Positions 52,068-59,738 of a DNA stretch of 64,000 nt are shown here, piece after piece. Under the pieces are notes generated by a model. The model saw only the letters and a program-made list of their open reading frames with translations, was not told the origin of the DNA and did no database searches. Positions within the stretch are counted from its first letter, which is position 1, and each line of letters begins with the position of its first letter. Source of the stretch: Pyxidicoccus sp. MSG2 (GTDB lineage Bacteria > Myxococcota > Myxococcia > Myxococcales > Myxococcaceae). The DNA lies in the NCBI RefSeq assembly GCF_026626705.1, contig NZ_JAPNKC010000001.1:5084001-5148000 (forward strand). Direction: 5' to 3'. The position numbers and the translations under genes were made by a program.

Positions 52068-53579
52068 ATGAACTTCGATGCGGTGGTGGTGGGCTCGGGC
52101 GCGTGTGGCGGTTGGGCCGCCAAGCAACTGACGGAGGCCGGGCTGCGCGTGCTGGTGCTCGAGGCCGGCCGCACCGAGCGCGCCGACAAGATGCTCTGGA
52201 CGTGGCACCGGCTCCGCCAGAAGGTGCTGCGCTACCGCACGGAGACGGATGAGCGCCGCAAGGAGCGCCAGCCCATCCAGTCCACCACCTTCGCGTGGCC
52301 CTTCCACCCCCACGCCTTCGTGGACGACGTGGACAACCCCTACACCACGCCGGACGACCAGCCCTTCACCTGGATTCGCGCGCGGCAGGTGGGCGGACGC
52401 ACCTCGGTGAAGGCGCACGGCCGCCAGTTCTACCGGCTGTCCGACTTCAACTTCAAAGCCGGCAGCCGCGACGGGCAGGGCCCGGACTGGCCGCTGGCGC
52501 TGACGGACCTGGTGCCGCACTACGAGACGGTGGAGCGGTGGATGGGCCTGCGCGGCAACGCGGACGGGCTGGACACGCTGCCCGACTCCGTCTTCGCCGA
52601 GTCCATCTCCATGATTCCCGCGGAGCAGCGCCTCAAGGAGCGCGTGGAGCGCCGCTGGCCCGAGCGCCGCGTCGTCGTGCGCCGCACCGCCAACGCGCCC
52701 GTCACCCTCCCGGCCGCCATGAAGACGGGCCGCCTCACCCTGCGCACGCACGCGGTGGTGAGCCAGGTCCTCTACGACGCGAAGACGGGCCGCGCCACCG
52801 GCGTCGCCTTCGTCGACGCGGAGTCGGGCAGGACGTACGAGGCCCATGGCCGCATCGTCGTCCTCGCGGCGGGGACGATTGAGTCCACGCGCCTCCTGCT
52901 CCACTCGCGCAACAGCGCATTCCCGGACGGGCTCGCCAACTCCTCGGGGCAGCTCGGCCGCAACCTGATGGACCACACGTACCTGCTCGGCCTGGAGGCA
53001 CGGATGAACCTGCCCGCCGAGCAGCAGCGCAACGAGCAGAGCTGGGCGTACATCCCCCAGTTCCGCAACGTCGCCGAGCGCGCGCCCGACTTCGCGCGAG
53101 GCTACGGCGTGCAGGTCTTCACCTTCGGGGACAACTGCCACTTCGTCCCCTTCGGGGAGATGGTGCCCAGCGCGGACAACCGCGTGACGCTGAGCCCCAC
53201 CGTGAAGGACCGCTGGGGCATCCCCGCCGCGCACATCGACTGCAAGCACTCGGACAACGAGTTGAAGATGAGCCGGGACGCCGTGGCCACCTGCCAGGAG
53301 ATGATGAAGGAGGCCGGCTTCACGGTGGAGAAGGTCAACGACACGCTGTCCACGCCGGGCATGGCCATCCACGAGGTGGGCACCGCGCGGATGGGCACGG
53401 ACGCGAAGACGTCCGTGCTCAATCCCTTCAATCAGAGCTGGGACGTGCCCAACCTCTTCGTCACCGACGGCTCCTGCTTCGTGTCCCAGGGCCCGCAGAA
53501 CCCCACGCTGACGATGATGGCGCTCACCGTGCGCGCCTGCGACTACATGGTCGGCGAGCTCAAGTCCGGAAGGCTGTGA
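52068..53579 (+). CDS. GMC-family FAD-dependent oxidoreductase
   Basis: ATG 52068 is chosen because MNFDAVVVGSGACGGWAAKQL begins the Rossmann FAD motif (GxGxxG). The upstream open frame contains no recognisable protein. 503 residues. The GMC C-terminal region carries the catalytic His in AIHEVGTARMG and the Asn in GPQNPTLTMMAL. Such enzymes oxidise alcohols, sugars or sugar acids. The overall layout is close to the large subunit of gluconate/sorbitol dehydrogenases, which normally pair with a small subunit and a cytochrome c; no such genes are adjacent. No signal peptide is seen. Confidence 0.85.
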   Translation: MNFDAVVVGSGACGGWAAKQLTEAGLRVLVLEAGRTERADKMLWTWHRLRQKVLRYRTETDERRKERQPIQSTTFAWPFHPHAFVDDVDNPYTTPDDQPFTWIRARQVGGRTSVKAHGRQFYRLSDFNFKAGSRDGQGPDWPLALTDLVPHYETVERWMGLRGNADGLDTLPDSVFAESISMIPAEQRLKERVERRWPERRVVVRRTANAPVTLPAAMKTGRLTLRTHAVVSQVLYDAKTGRATGVAFVDAESGRTYEAHGRIVVLAAGTIESTRLLLHSRNSAFPDGLANSSGQLGRNLMDHTYLLGLEARMNLPAEQQRNEQSWAYIPQFRNVAERAPDFARGYGVQVFTFGDNCHFVPFGEMVPSADNRVTLSPTVKDRWGIPAAHIDCKHSDNELKMSRDAVATCQEMMKEAGFTVEKVNDTLSTPGMAIHEVGTARMGTDAKTSVLNPFNQSWDVPNLFVTDGSCFVSQGPQNPTLTMMALTVRACDYMVGELKSGRL

Positions 53580-53598
53580 GCCCCACCTGCGCCGGGCG

Positions 53599-55230
53599 CT
53601 AACGCCGCGCCCGGCGCCCGTGGAGCGACGCGCCCACGAGCAGCATGGACGCCAGCACGAGCGCCACCGGCCCGAGCCAGTTCCCCCAGGCCAGCGCCAG
53701 TGACGACAGCGGCGCGGTGACGGGCACGCGCATCACGAGCCCGGAGCGCTGGTTGTCATCCACCTCGGCCACCACCGCGCCGGTGGCGTCGATGAGCGCG
53801 GACACGCCCGAGTTCGTCACGCGCACCTGGGGCCGCCGCGTCTCGATGCTGCGAAAGGCCGCGTGCGCCAGGTGCAACCGGGGCGCGGGCGTGCCGGAGA
53901 ACCACGAGTCATTCGACAGCGTGAGCAGCAATTCCGCGCCCTGGCGCACGCTGTCCGCGACGTACGAGGGGAAGATGGACTCGTAGCAGATGAGCGGCGC
54001 GACGGTGAGCGAGCGTCCGTCGCGCAGCCGGAAGCTCACCGCCTTCGGGCCGGGGCCGCGCTTCCAGCGGCCGGTCCACGGCAGCCACTCGCGCAGCGTC
54101 GGCGTGTCGATGGAGTCGGGAACCCACTCCGTCAGCGGGAAGAGCATCGTCTTGCGGTACGCCGTGTGCTCCAACCGCTCGCCGCGCGCATCCGGGCCCA
54201 GGAACATGGCGGCGTTGAACTCGCGCTCGCCGTCCAAATCGTAGGTGCCGAAGACGAGCGGCACGCCGCGCTGGGCGACATAGCCGGCAATCTCCGCGTC
54301 CAGCTCCGCGCCCGCCTCGCTGCGAGGCGTGCCGAAGGTGGTGGGGTACACCGTCTCCGGCCACACCAGGAAGTCCACGGGCCCCGAACGCAGCAGCCCG
54401 TCGGACAGCTCGTAGTGCGTGTCGAGAATCATCCGCACCACTTCGTACGTGCCGCGCTCGGCCTTCAGCTTCTCGTAGTTGGTGATGTTGGCCTGCACGG
54501 CGCCCACCACCAGCCCCGGCTCACGCCGCGTCGCCTCCGTCACCTGCGCGTGGCGGAAGGCGCCATACCCCGTCAGGGCGAGCACCAACGTCACGGCCAC
54601 GGCCACCGGAACCCCCGCGCGGCGGCGCTCAGCAGGGGCGCGAAGGGACTGGAGCGCCGCGAGCACGCACTCGTTGACGAGCAGCAGCACCAGCGTGAGC
54701 CCGGGAGCGCCCGCCACGTCCGCGCCCTGCCGCAGCCACTCCTGGGTCACCAGCCCCAGTCCGAGCGAGTCGGCGAAGAGCTTCGGCGCGAACCACTCCA
54801 CGCCCACGTACACGAGCGCGGTGACCACGGGAGGCAGCCACGACAGGCGCGGACTCGCATCCACCGCACGCCGCGCGACATACCGGGCCAGCGCCGCGAG
54901 CGGGAACTGGAGCTGCACCACGGGCGACATCAGCAGCAGCGCAAGCCAGCACACCCACAGCGGGGCCTGCGAGTACGACTGCACCGAGCCCGCGAACCAG
55001 CCAAACACCGCCGCCGAGAACACCGCGCCAAGCGCCAGTCCCAGCCCCAGCGCCTCGCGCCGCGAGCGTGCCCCATCAACCACCGCGAGCCACGGCACCA
55101 GCGCCACCCAGCCCAGCAGCGTCCACGGCATCCGCAGCCCGGAGAACAGCGCCAGCATCCCCGTGGCGGCGACGACACCGAGCAACGCCACGGCCAGGCG
55201 CCGCGTACGGCCCGCTCTCGCCTCCGTCAC
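53599..55230 (-). CDS. lnt: Apolipoprotein N-acyltransferase
   Basis: 543 residues, GTG start at 55230. The N-terminal half has about six membrane helices. The C-terminal half is a nitrilase-fold domain with the catalytic Glu in FLVWPETVYP, Lys in YRKTMLFPLTEWVP and Cys in APLICYESIFPS. A final membrane helix follows, the complete Lnt architecture. It adds the third acyl chain to lipoproteins in the inner membrane, which fits the many lipoproteins here. Its start overlaps the stop of the Pro-rich membrane protein gene (GTGA), so the two are translationally coupled. Confidence 0.92.
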   Translation of the reverse strand: MTEARAGRTRRLAVALLGVVAATGMLALFSGLRMPWTLLGWVALVPWLAVVDGARSRREALGLGLALGAVFSAAVFGWFAGSVQSYSQAPLWVCWLALLLMSPVVQLQFPLAALARYVARRAVDASPRLSWLPPVVTALVYVGVEWFAPKLFADSLGLGLVTQEWLRQGADVAGAPGLTLVLLLVNECVLAALQSLRAPAERRRAGVPVAVAVTLVLALTGYGAFRHAQVTEATRREPGLVVGAVQANITNYEKLKAERGTYEVVRMILDTHYELSDGLLRSGPVDFLVWPETVYPTTFGTPRSEAGAELDAEIAGYVAQRGVPLVFGTYDLDGEREFNAAMFLGPDARGERLEHTAYRKTMLFPLTEWVPDSIDTPTLREWLPWTGRWKRGPGPKAVSFRLRDGRSLTVAPLICYESIFPSYVADSVRQGAELLLTLSNDSWFSGTPAPRLHLAHAAFRSIETRRPQVRVTNSGVSALIDATGAVVAEVDDNQRSGLVMRVPVTAPLSSLALAWGNWLGPVALVLASMLLVGASLHGRRARR

Positions 55231-55865
55231 GGTGCGGCCCCGGCCTCGGCGCCCTCGGGCAGCTGCAGCATCTGGATGGGCAGACCCGGCGGCGCCATCT
55301 CCGCGGGCACCACGCGGTTCTCCGGCAGGGGAATGGGCTCGCCGCGCTCGTCCTTCATCTCGAAGTCGGGATGGAACATCAGGATGGCGGCCACGCGCTC
55401 ACCGTTGTCGGTGGACTGGTAGTGGCGCACGAAGCCGGGGGGCAGCTCGAAGTCCTCGGGCACGACGATGCCGCGCTTCATGGGCTTGGTGCCGGGCCGG
55501 TAGAGCTGCGTGCCCGTGGGCCCGGTGTAGGGCTGCTCCGGTTCCTCCACGGGAGTCGGGTTCCCCGCCAGCTCGGATGGCGGCGTGGCCACGGGCTGCG
55601 GGCGCTGAGCGACTGGACGCCGCACGGGAGCCTGGACCGCCATCGGCGGCGGCGCCTGGACGACGGGAGGCGGCACCTCGAGCACCGCCTCCACCTCCAC
55701 TTCCGAGGAGCTCAGCCAGACACTCAGGCCGATGCACGCAACGAGGAAGACGAGCGCGCCGCCCACGAGCCACACGCCCATGCCGCGGCCGGAGCGCGTG
55801 GGAGCAACATGCGTGACGCCATCGCTGTCGACGCGTCGTCCAGGAGCTGGGTGCTGCGGCTTCAT
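55227..55865 (-). CDS. Single-pass membrane protein with Pro-rich linker, coupled to lnt
   Basis: 212 residues. A short polar N-terminus is followed by one membrane helix (GVWLVGGALVFLVACIGLSVWL), a ~55-residue Pro/Val/Glu/Ala-rich stretch (PPPVVQAPPPMAVQAPVRR), and a small conserved-looking domain (GIVVPEDFELPPGFVRHYQS, ILMFHPDFEMKDERGEPIPL). The layout resembles TonB-like periplasm-spanning proteins, but the C-terminal domain is not TonB. gagggcgag precedes ATG 55865. It is the first gene of a two-gene unit with lnt, and divergent from the next gene with overlapping -10 hexamers. Confidence 0.7.
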   Translation of the reverse strand: MKPQHPAPGRRVDSDGVTHVAPTRSGRGMGVWLVGGALVFLVACIGLSVWLSSSEVEVEAVLEVPPPVVQAPPPMAVQAPVRRPVAQRPQPVATPPSELAGNPTPVEEPEQPYTGPTGTQLYRPGTKPMKRGIVVPEDFELPPGFVRHYQSTDNGERVAAILMFHPDFEMKDERGEPIPLPENRVVPAEMAPPGLPIQMLQLPEGAEAGAAP

Positions 55866-55897
55866 GCTCGCCCTCGCCCGCGAACCACCGGGCTGCG

Positions 55898-55904
55898 TAT
55901 GCTA
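55898..55904. promoter_or_regulatory. Overlapping divergent -10 hexamers (TATGCTA)
   Basis: TATGCT (55898-55903, plus) and TAGCAT (55904-55899, minus) share five base pairs. They face the multi-pass membrane protein gene and the Pro-rich/lnt unit respectively, so RNA polymerase could serve only one side at a time. Confidence 0.35.
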
Positions 55905-55973
55905 CGGAGCGCCATCCCCCGAGGCAATGCGGCCCCCACCGGTCGACGCAGCCCGCCACTCTCGCTCGCCACC

Positions 55974-56906
55974 ATGAGTCCCACGTCCACCGCCACGGCC
56001 TCCGGCACACCCTCGGTCACGACTCCTGACAGCGCACCCGCCCCCGAGCGCTTCACGGTGCACGCCTGGACTCCGCTCGTACGAGGCGTCGGCCTGGCGG
56101 CGCGAGGGCTGATGCTCGGCTGCCTGCTCTTCTTCAGCGGCTGGCTCATCCTGGACGCCGTGCTCCCGGGCCAATACCCCCTTCCCCCCGGACCGCTGGT
56201 GTGGGGCCTGGGGCTCGGAGTGCCGCTACCGTGGCTCCTCTCCACGGTGCTCCGCTGGAGCACCCGAGCGACGGCGGAGGTGGATGACACCCACCTGCTG
56301 CTCACGCTGCGCAGCGGCGCTCGGATGGAGCTTCCCTACGAGGCCGTGGAGTCCGTGCACCCCTGGAAGCTGCCGCTGCCGGGTCCCGGGCTCTCGCTGC
56401 GCATGAAGTCGGGGCGCACCTTCAGCCACGGCCTGGAGGTGGAGGACGCGGTGCCGCTGCTCACGGCGCTCGGCTGGCATGTCCCACAGCTGGGCACGGC
56501 GCGGGAGCACCCGCTGGTGCGCTACGCCCAGGCGAGGCACACGTTCTGGCGTCGACGCTGGTACCACTTCGTGGGCAAGCTGGTGCTCTACCCCATGCTG
56601 CCCACGGGCATCTTCTTCCAGCTCGGCCAGCGCATCACCTTTGGTAGCCCCTTCGGTGAGTACAAGATGTACGGGCTCGCGGCCTGGCTGCGCTCGTTCG
56701 GGCGAGACTACTCGCAGGTGTTCGTGAACTTCCTGCTCTTCGCCTGCTTCTTCCGAGCACTGGTGGAGGGGGTGTCCTTCGCGGCGGCCTGGCTCACGCC
56801 CTCCTACGCACGAGGCGTGCGGCGCGGCGCCGAGTGGCTGAACCGGTTCGCCTACTACGGGGTGCTGATGGCGCTGCTCCTCGTGCGCATCCTCGTGGGC
56901 TACTGA
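55974..56906 (+). CDS. Multi-pass membrane protein with a PH-like beta domain
   Basis: ATG 55974 gives 310 residues; the longer upstream frame reads as noise. After a Thr/Ser/Pro-rich N-terminus there are two helices (LMLGCLLFFSGWLILDAV; GLGLGVPLPWLLSTVL). A strand-rich cytoplasmic segment follows (ATAEVDDTHLLLTLRSGARM, PGPGLSLRMKSGRTFSHGLE) that looks like the small bacterial PH domain of many membrane proteins. Two or three more helices end in YYGVLMALLLVRILVGY. The function is not known. No ribosome-binding site is evident. Confidence 0.65.
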   Translation: MSPTSTATASGTPSVTTPDSAPAPERFTVHAWTPLVRGVGLAARGLMLGCLLFFSGWLILDAVLPGQYPLPPGPLVWGLGLGVPLPWLLSTVLRWSTRATAEVDDTHLLLTLRSGARMELPYEAVESVHPWKLPLPGPGLSLRMKSGRTFSHGLEVEDAVPLLTALGWHVPQLGTAREHPLVRYAQARHTFWRRRWYHFVGKLVLYPMLPTGIFFQLGQRITFGSPFGEYKMYGLAAWLRSFGRDYSQVFVNFLLFACFFRALVEGVSFAAAWLTPSYARGVRRGAEWLNRFAYYGVLMALLLVRILVGY

Positions 56907-56939
56907 GCAGCACGAAGTCGTCCGTCCGGAAAAGACAAA

Positions 56940-56972
56940 GGCCCCCGACCCGCGTGTGGAAGGTCGGAGGCC
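56940..56972 (-). terminator. Intrinsic terminator of the SGNH hydrolase gene
   Basis: On the minus strand GGCCTCCGACC pairs with GGTCGGGGGCC around an 11-nt loop, followed by TTTGTCTTTT. It lies 38 bp beyond the minus-strand stop at 57011 and may also help end the convergent plus-strand gene. Confidence 0.75.
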
Positions 56973-57010
56973 CTGTCGAAGCGCTCACCCGCGGTGTGCG
57001 GGTGCGGGCA

Positions 57011-58099
57011 TCACGGCGTGGCGGGATTGAACTTCGAGGACTCCCAGCCCATCTTGTCGTGGCCGTTCTTGTTCCACTCGGGATTCTTGCCGCCGGGCAT
57101 CTGCGCGTCGGTGAACTGGGGCGCGGCCGTGCCGGAGCCGGTGCCGCCGAAGATGCCCACGCTGACGGTGGTGCCGAAGTAGGTCGGGTGCGTGTTGTCC
57201 GACTGGATGTAGTCGTAGCTGGTGCTGGCGTTCACGAAGTGCGTGTTCGCATCGCGCAGCGTGGAGCGCAGCGTGGAGGAGATGCGCGTGACGTACGCGT
57301 CCTCCGTCTCGCCCGCGCGGTAGCGGAGGGCGTCGGAGTCCACCTGCCCGTCACCGTTGGAGTCGTACTCCGCGCCCATCATCTCCGCGAACGAGTCCGC
57401 GCACTGGAAGCCGTACTGCGCCGCCAGGTTGCAGGTCCGCCAGTTGCTGCGCGCCAGCAGCGGCAGGAACTTGGTCTGCTTGTTGATGGTCGCCCCGGTG
57501 GCCGAGTCACGGCAGGCGGTCTGCACGTTGTCCGCGGCAAAGCCCGGGTAGAAGATGTTGGAGACGATCTTCACCTTCGCCGTCGTCGCGTACTGGTTGA
57601 TGGCCTGCATGGCCCGCTCGGTGTACGTGGTGCAGGCGGTCAGCGCGCTCTCCAGGACGGAGTAGTTACAGGTGCCCGTCTGGTCCGTGAAGGCAGTGCG
57701 GGCCTGCAGGTAGTCGTTGCCGCACATCTCGAACATCACGACGCGCGTGTTCGTCGCCTGCATGTACGAGCGCTCGGAGACAATCTTGTTGTTGTAGATG
57801 TCGTCGGCCTTGGCGCCGGACTTGGTGCGGCGGTACACCTCGATGTCCGCGTTCCACTTCTGCGCCAGGTACTCGCCCTGCACCGTCGGAGCGGCGCGAC
57901 GGGCCACGGCGCTGAGGCCGCCGTTGTAGCCGGCGTAGATGGAGTCGCCGTACGCCACCACGCGGTACTTGGTGGTGGCCGTGGACCGGTCGATGGTCCA
58001 CGAGACGTTCTGGTTGATGGTGCTTGCCATCGCGCTACCGCTGACCGTGAAGGCCGCGCACATGGCGACGAAGGACATCCCGCTGCGACGGAAGGACAT
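57011..58099 (-). CDS. Secreted SGNH/GDSL-type hydrolase
   Basis: 362 residues; ggagcgg precedes ATG 58099. Signal peptide MSFRRSGMSFVAMCAAFTVSGSAMA. Block I is VAYGDSIYAGYNGG (Ser53), a GND block sits in MCGND (Asn128), and block V is SDNTHPTYFG (Asp301, His304): the Ser-Asn-Asp/His set of the family. There are seven Cys in all and an EF-hand-like loop DSNGDGQVDSD (~246-256), so calcium binding and disulfides are likely in the mature exoenzyme. It is an esterase, lipase or polysaccharide deacetylase; the substrate cannot be told. Its 223-bp divergent upstream region contains repeated TGACGC-type boxes. Confidence 0.85.
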   Translation of the reverse strand: MSFRRSGMSFVAMCAAFTVSGSAMASTINQNVSWTIDRSTATTKYRVVAYGDSIYAGYNGGLSAVARRAAPTVQGEYLAQKWNADIEVYRRTKSGAKADDIYNNKIVSERSYMQATNTRVVMFEMCGNDYLQARTAFTDQTGTCNYSVLESALTACTTYTERAMQAINQYATTAKVKIVSNIFYPGFAADNVQTACRDSATGATINKQTKFLPLLARSNWRTCNLAAQYGFQCADSFAEMMGAEYDSNGDGQVDSDALRYRAGETEDAYVTRISSTLRSTLRDANTHFVNASTSYDYIQSDNTHPTYFGTTVSVGIFGGTGSGTAAPQFTDAQMPGGKNPEWNKNGHDKMGWESSKFNPATP

Positions 58100-58190
58100 G
58101 CCCCGCTCCTTTGATTTCTACCCGTGGGGGTTTTTGGGGGGAGCAGGACCGTACACGCAGTTGATTCGAGAATCACTCCGAATCCGGAAT

Positions 58191-58286
58191 AACGCGTCAT
58201 GTCAGAAAACACCGGTGAACTCAGACTCCGACTTTTGTCGCAGTGCGCTGTTGTCCAGATGACGCAATGCAACGTTTGACGCAATG
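58191..58286. promoter_or_regulatory. Cluster of TGACGC-type boxes between the SGNH hydrolase and ClC genes
   Basis: tgacgcaatg occurs exactly at 58260-58269 and 58277-58286 (17-bp period). A relative, tgtcgcagtg, is at 58236-58245, and an inverted relative, aacgcgtca, lies near 58191-58199. The segment is AT-richer than its surroundings. This is a candidate operator for one or both divergent genes. Confidence 0.4.
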
Positions 58287-58315
58287 TTTCACCATGTCTC
58301 ATGGGGACCTAGAGT
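58287..58315 (+). promoter_or_regulatory. Candidate promoter of the ClC channel gene
   Basis: TTTCAC (58287-58292), a 17-nt spacer and TAGAGT (58310-58315), then 7 nt to GTG 58323. This supports a leaderless start at 58323 rather than ATG 58284, which would lie upstream of the promoter. Confidence 0.45.
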
Positions 58316-58322
58316 GCGCGGC

Positions 58323-59624
58323 GTGAGTCCTTCGCGTGGTGCCCGAGCACTGGCGCAGTGGCTGCTGCTGGGCGGGGTGGTGGGATGTGTGTGCGGGGTG
58401 GCATCGGCGGTGTTCCTGTACCTGCTGGACCGGGCCACGCACTTCCGCGAGTCGCACGAGGCGCTCGTCTACGCGCTGCCTCTGGCGGGGCTGCTGCTGG
58501 GCGCGGTGTACGGGCGGTGGGGCGGGCCCGTTCGCGGGGGCAACAACCTGGTGCTGGACGCGGTGCACGAGGACGACGCGCAGGTCCCGCTGCGCATGGC
58601 GCCCATGGTGCTGGTGGGCACGGTGCTGACGCACCTGTTCGGAGGCAGCGCGGGCCGCGAGGGCACGGCGGTGCAGATGGGCGGCAGTCTCGCGGACGTG
58701 CTGGCGCGCCGCCTCGGCGTGGGGCCGGACACGCGGCGGGAGATGCTGGCGGCGGGAATCGCGGGCGGGTTCGGCTCGGTGTTCGGCACCCCGGTGGCGG
58801 GCGCCGTCTTCGGACTGGAAGTCGTGGTGGTGGGGCGCCTGGGCTACGAGTCGCTGCTGCCCGCGCTGGTGTCCGCGGTGGTGGGCGACCTGGTGACGCG
58901 GGGGCTGGGCATCCACCACACGGTGTACCCGGTGCCCACGGCGCTTCCGCTCACGGCGTGGGTGCTGGCGAAGTGGCTGGTGTTCGCGGTGGCCGTCGCC
59001 GTCGTGGCGGTGGTGTTCGTGGAGCTGACGCACCGGCTGAAGAAGGAGTCCGAGAAGCGTGTGCCGTGGCTGCCGGTGCGGATGGCGCTGGGCGGCGCGG
59101 CGGTGGTGGCGCTGTGGAAGCTGTCGGGGACGAGCGAGTACCTGGGTCTCGGCGTGCCGGGAATCCTGCGCGCCTTCGTGGACCCGGCGCTGCCCGTGTC
59201 GGCCTTCGCGTGGAAGCTCGTCTTCACCGCGGTGACGCTGGGCGCGGGGTTCCTCGGCGGCGAGGTGACGCCGCTGTTCTTCATCGGCGCGGCGCTGGGC
59301 AACGTGCTGGCGCGGTTGCTCGGGCTGCCGGTGGACCTGGGCGCGGCGGTGGGGCTCGCGGCCCTGTTCGCGGCGGCGGCCAACACGCCGCTGGCGCTGT
59401 CCATCATGGCGGTGGAGTTGCTGGGCGCGAGCGTCCTGCCCCACGTGGTGATTGTCGCCACGGTGGCGTACCTGCTCACGGGACACCGGGGCATCTACCC
59501 CGCACAGCGGATTGCTCGGCTGAAGCACGGCGGGCCGCTGCTGCGGAGGCTGGTGCCGCTGCGCGAGCTGCCCGGGGAGGACACCGCGAACCCCACGCCC
59601 CCCGGGCCGCGAGCGCCCGAATAG
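58323..59624 (+). CDS. ClC-family chloride channel/transporter
   Basis: 433 residues from GTG 58323 (ATG 58284 would add 13). About ten membrane helices. Selectivity regions: GGSAGREGTAVQMGG (the GREGP region, with Thr for Pro, containing the gating Glu), GGFGSVFGTPVAGAVFGLE, and GAGFLGGEVTPLFFIGAALG (the GxFxP-type segment, here GGEVTP). No cytoplasmic CBS domains. The gating Glu suggests a proton/chloride exchanger rather than a channel, by analogy with E. coli ClcA. It would act in the inner membrane in ion or acid homeostasis. It is divergent from the SGNH hydrolase gene. Confidence 0.9.
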   Translation: MSPSRGARALAQWLLLGGVVGCVCGVASAVFLYLLDRATHFRESHEALVYALPLAGLLLGAVYGRWGGPVRGGNNLVLDAVHEDDAQVPLRMAPMVLVGTVLTHLFGGSAGREGTAVQMGGSLADVLARRLGVGPDTRREMLAAGIAGGFGSVFGTPVAGAVFGLEVVVVGRLGYESLLPALVSAVVGDLVTRGLGIHHTVYPVPTALPLTAWVLAKWLVFAVAVAVVAVVFVELTHRLKKESEKRVPWLPVRMALGGAAVVALWKLSGTSEYLGLGVPGILRAFVDPALPVSAFAWKLVFTAVTLGAGFLGGEVTPLFFIGAALGNVLARLLGLPVDLGAAVGLAALFAAAANTPLALSIMAVELLGASVLPHVVIVATVAYLLTGHRGIYPAQRIARLKHGGPLLRRLVPLRELPGEDTANPTPPGPRAPE

Positions 59625-59738
59625 GACGCCGCGAACCCCACGCGCCCCGAGCCACGGTGCCCGGAGCGCGCGGTGAGGCGTGACGCAGGCCTGAGCGCAC
59701 CGGAGCCCGCTTCACGCGCGGGCCCCGGCGCCCTCACC

